DNA of 9,660 nucleotides from Cyclobacteriaceae bacterium. Its GTDB lineage: Bacteria; Bacteroidota; Bacteroidia; Cytophagales; Cyclobacteriaceae. The position numbers and the translations under genes were made by a program. The stretch is from assembly GCA_025455225.1 (NCBI GenBank), contig JALOMY010000148.1:1-9660 (forward strand), written 5' to 3'. Below the pieces are notes generated by a model. The model saw only the letters and a program-made list of their open reading frames with translations, had not been told where the DNA came from and did not search any database. Below, one piece after another: positions 1 through 7,344 of the stretch. How positions within the stretch are numbered: the stretch's first letter is position 1; each line of letters starts with the position of its first letter.

Positions 1-1319
1 ATGCCATGGAAGATGCAGATGGCATAATCTGGATTGGCGATTCGCGAAATGGATTATTTACTAATCAGGGAAATGCCTATGTACCTAATGGAGTAAGTTT
101 TTCTGAAACGTTTCGCTTGGGCCGTGATGCCGCCCAGGCTATCTATGCAGTTTCAGGTGGTTATTCAACTACCTTTCAGCCATTGGGTAAAAATGAACGG
201 GTAAATTCTTTTTCTTCCGGATTGTGGAATATCAACACTTCATTCGTATCTCAGGATGTTACCGACATCGCGTTCTCAGGTTCAAAAGCTTTTGTAGCAT
301 CCTTTGGAAGTGGTCTTCAGGTAATCGAAAATGGAATTGAAACAATATTTACTAGCAGCAACAGTCCATTGTCAACAAACCGAATTACTGCCCTGGCAAT
401 TTCGAACGATGGTGCCTGGATTACAAATTATGGGGGTGCCCAATCGCTTCATTTATTGAAAGCCGATGGTACATGGGAATCGTTTTCTTTTCCGTATTCC
501 GGTTCACAAAATCCACTACAGTTAGTGGTTGATCAAATCGGCCAGGTCTGGATGGCGCTAAATCACTCAGTGGGCGGAGGTCTTATTGTTTTTAATCGCA
601 AAGAAAACAAAAGCGTTTTGTTGTCCGAAGTGGTAGGCGCAGGCGCTCTTCCGTCACGCCAGGTCTATTCGTTGGCGGTTGACCGAAATGGACAGGTATG
701 GGTAGGCACCGCAGCCGGTGTTGCCTATTTTACCAATCCGTCACAAGTCTTCTCAGGAAATGTCAATTCAATCAAGCCAATTTACAACGGTCGGTTTTTA
801 TTACGGGATGAAACCGTAACTGCACTGGCTGTAGATGGAGGTAATCGTAAATGGATAGGCACGCTACGGGGCACCTGGCTTTTCAATCCCTTTGGAGAAG
901 AAGAGATTTACAATTTCAACACTGGCAATAGTCCGTTGCTGTCCGACAAGATCTCAGATATTGAAATCAATCCGGTAACCGGTGAAGTCTTTTTCGCTAC
1001 TGAGAAGGGCATTATTTCGTTTCGGTCAGATGCAACTTCAAGCGAGAATGATTTCAATGAAGTAAAGATATTTCCAAACCCGGTCGCAGCCGATTTCAAT
1101 GGATTGATTAGTATTTCGGGCCTGGCAACCGATGCCCGGATAAAAGTGATTGATATTTCCGGTAAGCTTGTCTGGCAAACGATAGCTAATGGGGGAACGG
1201 CCACCTGGAATGCACGTGATTATAATGGGCGAAGGGCAGCCACAGGTATGTACCTTGTAATAGCTGTTTCTCAGGATGGTTCTGAAAGTGTTATTGGAAA
1301 AATTGCAGTGCTGAATTAG
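1..1319 (+). CDS. porZ: PorZ-like beta-propeller protein with T9SS type A C-terminal sorting domain (5' partial)
   Basis: The reading frame is open through the left edge (first full codon at position 3), so the ATG at 6 is probably internal and the N-terminus lies outside the window. The 437 or so visible residues contain repeated two-component-regulator-type propeller blades, each with a W-I/V-G-T/D..G-hydrophobic core: IWIGDSRNGLF near the start, then VWVGTAAGVAYF, KWIGTLRGTWLF and VFFATEKGIISF. The last 85 or so residues form a type IX secretion sorting domain, with IFPNP (FPNP at residues 356-359 counted from position 6), a central VIDISGKLV strand, and G-R-R-A-A-T-G-M-Y before a short final strand. 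Such proteins cross the outer membrane by T9SS. PorZ of Porphyromonas gingivalis combines propellers with a CTD and helps deliver anionic LPS to T9SS cargo. The PorZ assignment rests on architecture and adjacency to recO, an arrangement I recall from other Bacteroidota. A generic secreted propeller protein remains possible. Confidence 0.72.
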   Translation, partial: AMEDADGIIWIGDSRNGLFTNQGNAYVPNGVSFSETFRLGRDAAQAIYAVSGGYSTTFQPLGKNERVNSFSSGLWNINTSFVSQDVTDIAFSGSKAFVASFGSGLQVIENGIETIFTSSNSPLSTNRITALAISNDGAWITNYGGAQSLHLLKADGTWESFSFPYSGSQNPLQLVVDQIGQVWMALNHSVGGGLIVFNRKENKSVLLSEVVGAGALPSRQVYSLAVDRNGQVWVGTAAGVAYFTNPSQVFSGNVNSIKPIYNGRFLLRDETVTALAVDGGNRKWIGTLRGTWLFNPFGEEEIYNFNTGNSPLLSDKISDIEINPVTGEVFFATEKGIISFRSDATSSENDFNEVKIFPNPVAADFNGLISISGLATDARIKVIDISGKLVWQTIANGGTATWNARDYNGRRAATGMYLVIAVSQDGSESVIGKIAVLN

Positions 1320-1351
1320 AGAGCGCTTTCGCATGGGCATATGATATTATC

Positions 1352-2023
1352 ATGCTGACTAAGACCAACGGTATTGTTTTTCGCTACACCCGTTATGGGG
1401 ATACATCCATTATTGTGAATGTTTTTACGGAGGTATATGGATTGCAGAGCTATATAGTGAACGGTGTACGAAGCTCATCAGCCAAAGGAAAAATTGCACT
1501 CTTCCAACCGCTAACATTACTGGAGATGGTGGTTTATTATAAAGAAAATGCTGCGATCAAGCGGATTAAAGAAGTAAAATGCCTGTATCCATATCATTCA
1601 TTGCAAACCGATGTACGTAAATCTTCCATCGCCATGTTTCTGAATGAGCTGTTGAATAAAACGGTGAAAGATGAAAGCCATGCTCATGACTTGTATTCCT
1701 TCATTGCTGAAGGATTGATGGTATTGGATGAAACCGCAGATGATTTTGAAAACTTTCATCTGGTGTTTATGATCCGCTTAAGCCGGCTGCTGGGATTCGG
1801 TGCTTACTCGGTTCAGGACGTGCTGGGCTTACGGATTGCCGATCAGGAATCGGAGCAAAAACTAGCGTTATTGCTGGAAGCGGATTTCACTACAAAAGTC
1901 GATCTCTCCATTGCTCAACGAAGAATACTGCTGGATATCCTGTTAAAATTTTACCAGGATCACCTCGATACATTGGGCGAGTTTAAATCCGTGACTGTAT
2001 TAAAAGAAGTATTGAGTGATTAA
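1352..2023 (+). CDS. recO: DNA repair protein RecO
   Basis: A 223-residue protein, close to the usual length for Bacteroidota RecO (about 220-240). In the RecF pathway RecO binds ssDNA and SSB and, with RecR, loads RecA at gaps; it also anneals complementary strands. The N-terminal 80 or so residues fit the RecO OB fold: a short basic start, G-I-V-F-R-Y-T-R-Y-G-D-T-S-I at 7-20, then F-T-E-x-x-G-L-x-S-Y and the basic turn R-S-S-S-A-K-G-K at 40-47. The rest is the alpha-helical domain, with R-L-S-R-L-L-G-F at 142-149 and the clade-typical C-terminus around D-H-L-D-T-L-G-E-F-K-S. There is no Cys4 zinc motif, which many RecO proteins have; only one Cys is visible (residue 77). The ATG at 1352 is chosen because the two upstream ATGs (1333, 1341) are out of frame. 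It starts 32 nt after the propeller gene stops, so co-transcription is likely. Confidence 0.93.
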   Translation: MLTKTNGIVFRYTRYGDTSIIVNVFTEVYGLQSYIVNGVRSSSAKGKIALFQPLTLLEMVVYYKENAAIKRIKEVKCLYPYHSLQTDVRKSSIAMFLNELLNKTVKDESHAHDLYSFIAEGLMVLDETADDFENFHLVFMIRLSRLLGFGAYSVQDVLGLRIADQESEQKLALLLEADFTTKVDLSIAQRRILLDILLKFYQDHLDTLGEFKSVTVLKEVLSD

Positions 2024-2095
2024 ACAATATTTGGTTTGTTACCTCAGCCGGAATTCCATTAATTTACTTGGGCTAGTTCGATAAAAGCCATTCCC

Positions 2096-2455
2096 ATGAA
2101 AATACTTGTGTGCGAAGACGACCCGGTGGTTCTCAAAACTATGGAAGTAGCGCTTAGTCTTGAAGGCGATGATATCCATTTGGCAAATAATGGCGAAAAG
2201 GCATTAGACCTGCTGGGCAAGAGCGACTATGACCTGATCTTCACCGATATCCATATGCCCTATGCAACAGGGGCAGATGTGCTCGATTTTGTGCATAAAA
2301 AGCAGGGAAAAAAGACACCCATTGTTATCATTTCATCGGATGATGATGAAGAAGTAGTGTCTATGGCAAAAAAGATGGGCGTTCATGCATTTTTGTCAAA
2401 ACCGGTTAATGTTGATAAAGTACGGAAAATTGTAAAAGACCTTCGTACGCGCTAA
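2096..2455 (+). CDS. Single-domain response regulator (CheY-like receiver)
   Basis: A 119-residue protein consisting of one receiver domain and nothing else. The canonical phosphorylation site is complete: acidic pair D8-D9 (in CEDDP), phospho-acceptor D51 (in FTDIHMP), the switch Ser at 80 (in IIISS, where CheY has Thr87) and the conserved Lys at 102 in S-K-P with its following cis-Pro. There is no DNA-binding, enzymatic or histidine-phosphotransfer output domain, so it must act by protein contact or as a phosphorelay intermediate. No histidine kinase is present in the window, so its partner is unknown. The run SSDDDEE after strand 4 (80-86) is unusually acidic. It starts 72 nt after recO, and that gap has a one-mismatch match (AATATTTG, 2026-2033) to the Bacteroidota TAnnTTTG box, so it may have its own promoter or be read through from recO. 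Confidence 0.9.
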   Translation: MKILVCEDDPVVLKTMEVALSLEGDDIHLANNGEKALDLLGKSDYDLIFTDIHMPYATGADVLDFVHKKQGKKTPIVIISSDDDEEVVSMAKKMGVHAFLSKPVNVDKVRKIVKDLRTR

Positions 2456-2462
2456 TAAGGGA

Positions 2463-2472
2463 GAGTCGACTC
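2463..2472. repeat. Perfect 10-bp palindrome just after the response regulator gene
   Basis: GAGTCGACTC reads the same on both strands. It lies 7 nt after the stop codon of the response regulator. It has no loop and no following T-run, so it does not look like an intrinsic terminator. It could be a protein-binding site or chance. Confidence 0.3.
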
Positions 2473-2513
2473 GTTTCGCACTTGAACCAGAAGTAACCTT
2501 CTTACCTTTTGTT

Positions 2514-2527
2514 TGCAAACGATTACA
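2514..2527. promoter_or_regulatory. LacI/GalR-type operator-like palindrome upstream of ppc
   Basis: TGCAAACGATTACA has the central CG and the A-A-x-C-G-x-T-T core of LacI-family operators; its half-sites (TGCAAAC and TGTAATC on the opposite strand) agree at 5 of 7 positions. Overlapping it at 2511-2520 is a perfect 10-bp palindrome, GTTTGCAAAC. The site ends 44 nt before the TAnnTTTG box of ppc, which is far upstream for a simple repressor and would also suit activation. No LacI-family gene is in the window. This is a motif call by eye only. Confidence 0.3.
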
Positions 2528-2571
2528 TGAAGACAATGATGAATAAATAGGTCAGGCAAAGACATACTTTT

Positions 2572-2579
2572 TATCTTTG
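2572..2579 (+). promoter_or_regulatory. Bacteroidota -7 promoter box TAnnTTTG for ppc
   Basis: TATCTTTG matches the Bacteroidota -7 consensus TAnnTTTG at every fixed base. The next gene, ppc, begins at the ATG only 3 nt downstream (2583). Transcription normally begins a few bases after this box, so the mRNA would begin at or almost at the start codon. No good -33 TTTG box is seen at the expected distance upstream; this is common because that element is weakly conserved. Confidence 0.55.
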
Positions 2580-2582
2580 TTT

Positions 2583-5126
2583 ATGCCTACACAGTTTGAT
2601 CAGATCGTTTCTACCCGCTATCATATTTACAACAGCCTTTTCCTGAACCTTCCGTTTAGCCATATTTACCGCACCGGTACTTTATTGCCGTTTGTTCAGC
2701 AGTATGCAGAAGATGGATTTGAAGAAGGTAAAGAACCCCGTGAGATAATCGAGCAATTCTTTAACGACTTTGCCCCACAGGCATCGCACGAAGAACGATT
2801 TAACATGCTGTTTAATTTTATTCAGTATGCCGAGCGCCAGGTAGTGTTGTTTGATTCTATCGAAGATGCAGCTTTCGATAAAGTCAATGATCTCAACGGA
2901 AAGGGAACCATTTCATCGTTGTTGTTGCGGGCTGCATCACCCGAAAAACGCGAACGGCTATTGAAGAAACTTAGGGAGTTCAGCATCCGCATTGTTTTAA
3001 CTGCCCACCCCACGCAGTTTTATCCGGGTAATGTACTCGCCATTATTAAGGATCTGGAAGAAGCTATTCGCGGCAACAACCTTCCATTGATCAATCAGCT
3101 TTTACAGCAACTGGGCAAGACCGCAATCATTAACCGTGAGAAACCTACACCTTACGATGAAGCCGTAAGCTTGTGCTGGTATCTCGAGAATGTTTTTTAC
3201 CAGGCTGCTCCGCAAATTATTCTGAAACTGATCAAAGGGTTGCAAGTACCGGTTGAAGAATGGACAAACTTTAACCTGATTCGTATTGGTTTCTGGCCCG
3301 GTGGCGACCGCGATGGAAATCCGTTTGTTACGCACGACATCACCTTGCGGGTTGCTGCCCGTTTAAAGGAGTCGATTTTAAAATGTTACCACCGTGATTT
3401 GCGAATGCTCAGACGAAGACTGACATTCCGTGGTGTTGATAAACTTGTAACTGAATCGGAGCGTAAAGTTTATAATGCCATTTACTATACCGGCAAGGGT
3501 TATGATACGGCTCATGAATTGGAGAAGGACCTCCTGGAAATCCGTAAAGTATTAATCAACGAACACGATAGTTTGTTTCTCGACTTACTGGATGCCTTTA
3601 TCATTAAAGTCCGGTTGTTTGGATTCTTTTTCGCCACTATGGATATCAGGCAGGACAGCAGCAAGCACGACCTGGCTTGGGATGAGATTCTGAAAGCGCA
3701 AAAGGTTAAGAATTTTGAGTCGTTTTCAGATGAACAAAAAATTAAGACCATTCTTAAACTAGATTTTGATCCGCGTAAACTTAAAATCAAAGACTCTTTT
3801 GTGCAGGAGTTGATCAGTACGTTGTATACCATCAGTACCATACAAGAGAAAAACGGTCTGGAGGGATGCCACCGATATGTAATCAGTAATTGCGGGTCTG
3901 CTTTAGATATTATTAAAGTTTATCAGTTGGCCAAATTGGCTTTGGCGAAAACAGATTCATTAAAAGTTGATATTGTTCCACTGTTTGAAACCATCGATGA
4001 TCTGAAAGTGGCAGGAGAAGTAATGGAGAAACTTTATTCCATACCGCAATACAAGAAACACCTGGTGCAGCGCGGCAATAAGCAAACCATTATGCTGGGC
4101 TTTTCTGATGGTACGAAAGACGGAGGTTATCTGCGCGCAAACTGGTCGATTTTCAGGGCGAAAGAAAATCTTACACGTATCTCCCGGGAGCATGGTATTA
4201 CCGTTGTGTTTTTTGATGGTCGAGGTGGTCCGCCAGCACGGGGCGGGGGTAATACCCATGATTTTTATGCCTCGCTTGGCAGTTCGATTGAAGACCATGA
4301 GGTGCAGTTGACCATTCAGGGACAAACTATCAGTTCGAATTTCGGGCAGCTGGAGTCTTGCACATTTAACCTGGAGCAATTGCTTTCGGCCGGTATAGAG
4401 CAGGATGTCTTTGGTGAAGAAGCCGAAGACCTGACCCGGGAGGATAAAGCTTTACTCGATGAGCTGGCCGAAGCCGGATATCAATCGTACCTAGGACTGA
4501 AACATCACCCGAAGTTTGTACACTACCTGGAACGGATGACACCACTTCCATTATTCGGTGAAACCAACATCGGATCACGCCCGGTGAAACGAAATGCATC
4601 CGAAGGTCTGAAATTTGAAGACCTGCGGGCTATACCCTTTGTGGGTGCGTGGGCGCAGATGAAACAGAACATTCCCGGCTTTTATGGAGTGGGATCTGCA
4701 CTTGAAGCCATGAAAAAGCAAGGCCAGTTTACGAAACTGAAAAGCCTTCACAGGCGATCGTTATTCTTCCGCACGCTTTTAGCCAACAGTATGATGTCGC
4801 TTACCAAAACGTATTATCCTGCTACCCGTTATTTATCGCGGAACGAAGAGTTCAGTGGTTTTTGGGAAATGATGTTTGATGAGTACAAGCGTTCCTGCAA
4901 ACACATCCTCGAAGCAACCGGACTGGATGAACTGATGCAAAACAACCCTGTTAACCGTGAATCGGTAAAACTTCGCGAACGAATTGTAATGCCGCTGATT
5001 GCCATCCAGCAATACGGATTGCAGATGCTGCAGAGCAACAATGAGAAAAAGTATACCCGGGAATACCAGAAATTGGTGTTGCGTTGCATGTTTGGTATTA
5101 TCAACGCAGCGAGGAATTCAGCTTAA
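2583..5126 (+). CDS. ppc: Phosphoenolpyruvate carboxylase
   Basis: PEPC (EC 4.1.1.31) makes oxaloacetate from PEP and bicarbonate in the cytoplasm, refilling the TCA cycle. The protein is 847 residues, near the family norm (883 in E. coli). The catalytic His is H142 in T-A-H-P-T-Q. Other core motifs are G-G-D-R-D-G-N (240-246), G-F-S-D-G-T-K-D (506-513, with catalytic-type K512), the glycine loop G-R-G-G-P-P-A-R-G-G-G (546-556) and Q-G-Q-T-I-S-S-N. By eye, the four E. coli aspartate-inhibition residues K773, R832, R587 and N881 correspond to K742, R798, R553 and N845, so feedback by aspartate is plausible. Two deviations are visible: D545 stands where E. coli has H579, and the C-terminus is R-N-S-A rather than R-N-T-G. 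I chose the ATG at 2583; a TTG two codons upstream (2577) lies inside the promoter box and is rejected. It converges on the - strand genes downstream. Confidence 0.96.
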   Translation: MPTQFDQIVSTRYHIYNSLFLNLPFSHIYRTGTLLPFVQQYAEDGFEEGKEPREIIEQFFNDFAPQASHEERFNMLFNFIQYAERQVVLFDSIEDAAFDKVNDLNGKGTISSLLLRAASPEKRERLLKKLREFSIRIVLTAHPTQFYPGNVLAIIKDLEEAIRGNNLPLINQLLQQLGKTAIINREKPTPYDEAVSLCWYLENVFYQAAPQIILKLIKGLQVPVEEWTNFNLIRIGFWPGGDRDGNPFVTHDITLRVAARLKESILKCYHRDLRMLRRRLTFRGVDKLVTESERKVYNAIYYTGKGYDTAHELEKDLLEIRKVLINEHDSLFLDLLDAFIIKVRLFGFFFATMDIRQDSSKHDLAWDEILKAQKVKNFESFSDEQKIKTILKLDFDPRKLKIKDSFVQELISTLYTISTIQEKNGLEGCHRYVISNCGSALDIIKVYQLAKLALAKTDSLKVDIVPLFETIDDLKVAGEVMEKLYSIPQYKKHLVQRGNKQTIMLGFSDGTKDGGYLRANWSIFRAKENLTRISREHGITVVFFDGRGGPPARGGGNTHDFYASLGSSIEDHEVQLTIQGQTISSNFGQLESCTFNLEQLLSAGIEQDVFGEEAEDLTREDKALLDELAEAGYQSYLGLKHHPKFVHYLERMTPLPLFGETNIGSRPVKRNASEGLKFEDLRAIPFVGAWAQMKQNIPGFYGVGSALEAMKKQGQFTKLKSLHRRSLFFRTLLANSMMSLTKTYYPATRYLSRNEEFSGFWEMMFDEYKRSCKHILEATGLDELMQNNPVNRESVKLRERIVMPLIAIQQYGLQMLQSNNEKKYTREYQKLVLRCMFGIINAARNSA

Positions 5127-5249
5127 CAGATAGTTCATCCTCATAGTAAGAAATAATCCTATTCTGCGAGTAAGAGGCCTATGCGTTCAATGTTGAGCAC
5201 GAGATTATTAATGTACAACAATATACTTTAGCCGGTAGTAATACAGCTA
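5127..5249. other. Convergent intergenic region between ppc and the DUF6544-like gene
   Basis: These 123 nt separate the two convergent stop codons. I looked for a bidirectional stem-loop terminator and found none that is convincing: there is no GC-rich hairpin followed by a T-run on either strand. The sequence is AT-rich toward the - strand gene, with a loosely repeated ATTAAT (5207-5212 and 5251-5256). Termination here may be Rho-dependent or use a weak structure. Confidence 0.4.
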
Positions 5250-6350
5250 TTAATCAAATAACTCCGGCTTGTTAGTTTCCAATGCAGTAAGCTCAAGTTC
5301 CAGCCAGATGAAATCTCCTTCTTTGAGTTTCCAAATCACTTTGTTTTTATACGGAATACGAATGCCTTCGAAGTTTTGATAATCAGTAGCCTCCACGCGC
5401 CATCGCTCGATGCGGGCATCTTCACCGCTACCATAATAGCGGTCAGCTTCAAACGCTACAAAGTCTCCTTCGTTGTTGAAGTAGTAGATGCCTTCTGCGG
5501 AGGTGTTACCATAACGCATGGTTGCTTTAGCAGATAGTGAATCCTTGCTTTCCCAGAAAATGTACGGACTGAGTACAAAAGTGGGGTACCATACGCTTTC
5601 GCCAAGGTAGCGCAGCATGGAACCTGAATTAATTTTGGGATTATCCGCTTCATTAACTACAGGGATCAACGCCAACAACTTGATAAGCATTTCTCCCTTA
5701 CCAGTTTCAAATTTATCAAGTCCGTTCATCGTAATCAGGGGTGCAGCCTGCACAGTTGTATTCCAGATAAATGCAGGATTTGTTAAGTCAACATATTGTG
5801 TTGCCGAGAAGGGCATCCATTTTCCTCCGGGTGTTGTTCGCAAGCTGCCTGTTTGATGGATACGGGCGCAATAAGCAATTCCTTTTCCAATTGCACCCGA
5901 TACTTTAAGCCAACGCTGAACAGGTGGGGGAAGTTGGGCACATGCCTCTTCTGTTACGGTATGGGTTTGTGGTTTTATACCCAGAATTAATCTTGTGGTT
6001 TCCACTTCAACGCTATGTTGAAACCTGTAATTAGCATATGCAGGTACGGCCACTGCAATAATTAGAATATTGGCAAAAGTACCGAACCTGGCATCGTTCC
6101 AGATCAGGATTATCATCACCTGTGAAATAACCGAAGCAATAATTGCGATAACGGGCCAAAAGGGTTTGTCAAGGAAATATCCGGCCAGCACAGCAAAATA
6201 GAGCAAGGTGGTAAACAGCCACACCACACCGGCAGATTTGGAAACGCTGCTCGTCAGGTTGTTGATTTCTACCAATTGAAAGGCTTTGAAAAAGCCTATC
6301 AGGTGAATCAATGCATGGATCAGAATGAGCAGTGGGAGCAGGTACTTCAT
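5250..6350 (-). CDS. Four-helix membrane protein with C-terminal DUF6544-like domain
   Basis: A 366-residue protein. The N-terminal third has four predicted membrane segments (roughly 2-24, 41-60, 64-84 and 88-107) with short loops. Residues 138-366 resemble the DUF6544/DUF6920 family, recognised from L-P-P-P-V-Q-R-W-L (140-148), the K-W-M-P-F-S-A-T-Q-Y stretch (177-186), the F-I-W-N-T strand, G-S-M-L-R-Y-L-G-E-S-V-W-Y-P-T (243-257) and a late D-F-V-A-F-E-A-D-R-Y segment. The family has no established biochemical role; the repeated amphipathic strands suggest a lipid- or ligand-binding beta structure, which is inference. The start overlaps the stop of the upstream SDR gene by 4 nt (ATGA), so the two are translationally coupled. 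The family name is from memory; the gene itself is certain. Confidence 0.85.
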   Translation of the reverse strand: MKYLLPLLILIHALIHLIGFFKAFQLVEINNLTSSVSKSAGVVWLFTTLLYFAVLAGYFLDKPFWPVIAIIASVISQVMIILIWNDARFGTFANILIIAVAVPAYANYRFQHSVEVETTRLILGIKPQTHTVTEEACAQLPPPVQRWLKVSGAIGKGIAYCARIHQTGSLRTTPGGKWMPFSATQYVDLTNPAFIWNTTVQAAPLITMNGLDKFETGKGEMLIKLLALIPVVNEADNPKINSGSMLRYLGESVWYPTFVLSPYIFWESKDSLSAKATMRYGNTSAEGIYYFNNEGDFVAFEADRYYGSGEDARIERWRVEATDYQNFEGIRIPYKNKVIWKLKEGDFIWLELELTALETNKPELFD

Positions 6351-7282
6351 ACATTTTTCTTTGGTGCTGGCGAATGCCTGAATGACTCAATCATGATGCG
6401 GATACCTTCTTCATATGAGGTAGTCTGGAAATCTGGAAAACGCCTTTGGAATTTTTCATACGACATCACATAGGGTGATTCAAACTGGTACAGCATTTCA
6501 CGCACTTCCCGAATGGGAGGGATGAACAGAGACAGAAATTGTTGAAGAAGTGCCGGCAGTTGTGTAGTGCGGAATGTGGTGCCTAATACTTGGTTAAAGA
6601 GATCAGTTAGTTCATTAAGGGTGATTGGCCTCCCCACCGGCAGATGCCATGCCTGCCCGTAAGACGATGAATCCTCTGCCAGCGTGACCAATGCCTTGGC
6701 CAGGTCACCGGTAAAGGCATACGTATGTGGAACATTTAACGGATACAGGGATTGTGGAGCTTTGCCTTTCATCATGCGTTCGAGGAAGGAAATGTATAAC
6801 GGACCATTAACTGCATACGGACCGTAAAAGTCGGCTGAACGGCCAATCACACCGCTGATGATTCCCTGTTGAAATGCTTGCACCAGCATGTCGTTTATAT
6901 GTTTGCGTATTTTACCTTTTTTAGTTTCAGGTAGCTGAGCGTGCGTTTCATCAAATGGAACGGACAATGGAGGAGGTCCGTAGAGATAGACATTATCAAA
7001 AAAGATCAGGCTGGCATGAGCTGCTGCACATGCATCAATAACATTTTGTATTACAATCGGCCACTGCCTTGTCCATACAGAAGCACGATAAGGTAGGCCG
7101 ATGCACAGATACACATGACTGGATCCGGCAATTGCCGCCCGGGCTTCCTTGGTTTCTAATAAGGGGTGAATAACGTTTCTTTCCACTGCCCGCACGGGTA
7201 ATTGACGTTGGGTGAGTTCATTTATAACTGCCCGGCCGATGGCTCCTGAGGCCCCCAGTACAGTGTGCAGAGAATTGTTCAT
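6347..7282 (-). CDS. Atypical NAD(P)-binding short-chain dehydrogenase/reductase (epimerase-like)
   Basis: A 311-residue Rossmann-fold protein. The dinucleotide-binding glycine motif is G-A-S-G-A-I-G at 10-16, right after the first beta strand, and an Arg (R35) follows strand 2. The extended-SDR pattern continues with F-F-D-N-V-Y-L-Y-G (94-102) and R-S-A-D-F-Y-G-P (148-155), followed by a C-terminal substrate domain. The classical catalytic Tyr-x-x-x-Lys is absent: the region reads K-K-G-K-I-R-K (121-127), with R126 apparently in the Lys position and K122 where Tyr should be. It may therefore be a non-classical reductase, an isomerase or a nucleotide-sensing protein. An upstream ATG at 7327 would add 15 residues of low-complexity sequence before the Rossmann strand; I prefer the ATG at 7282, where the fold starts directly. 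It overlaps the DUF6544-like gene by 4 nt, and the two form an operon. Substrate unknown. Confidence 0.88.
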   Translation of the reverse strand: MNNSLHTVLGASGAIGRAVINELTQRQLPVRAVERNVIHPLLETKEARAAIAGSSHVYLCIGLPYRASVWTRQWPIVIQNVIDACAAAHASLIFFDNVYLYGPPPLSVPFDETHAQLPETKKGKIRKHINDMLVQAFQQGIISGVIGRSADFYGPYAVNGPLYISFLERMMKGKAPQSLYPLNVPHTYAFTGDLAKALVTLAEDSSSYGQAWHLPVGRPITLNELTDLFNQVLGTTFRTTQLPALLQQFLSLFIPPIREVREMLYQFESPYVMSYEKFQRRFPDFQTTSYEEGIRIMIESFRHSPAPKKNV

Positions 7283-7344
7283 ACGTGACGGATTTGATGA
7301 GCTTGTTACAGGCAATTGGGCAATCAAGTTTCAGTGATTGTGTT

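Noticed and set aside
908..1340. Two - strand open frames antisense to the propeller/CTD gene
   Set aside because: They overlap the clear T9SS sorting domain on the + strand and have no protein-like features of their own.
2463..2472. GAGTCGACTC as a terminator of the response regulator gene
   Set aside because: It has no loop and no T-run, so it cannot form a normal terminator hairpin; kept only as a palindrome.
2577..2582. TTG as an upstream start for ppc
   Set aside because: The TTG is part of the TAnnTTTG promoter box, and the ATG two codons later is the better start.
3960..4379. Open frame of 139 codons on the - strand inside ppc
   Set aside because: It lies wholly within strongly conserved PEPC codons and has no recognisable domain or promoter; it is a shadow of ppc.
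5127..5249. Bidirectional intrinsic terminator between ppc and the DUF6544-like gene
   Set aside because: Searched for by eye; no GC-rich stem with a T-run was found on either strand.
7283..7327. Upstream ATG extending the SDR by 15 residues
   Set aside because: The extra residues are Ser/Pro-rich and precede a Rossmann fold that normally begins at once; the second ATG fits better. It cannot be fully excluded.
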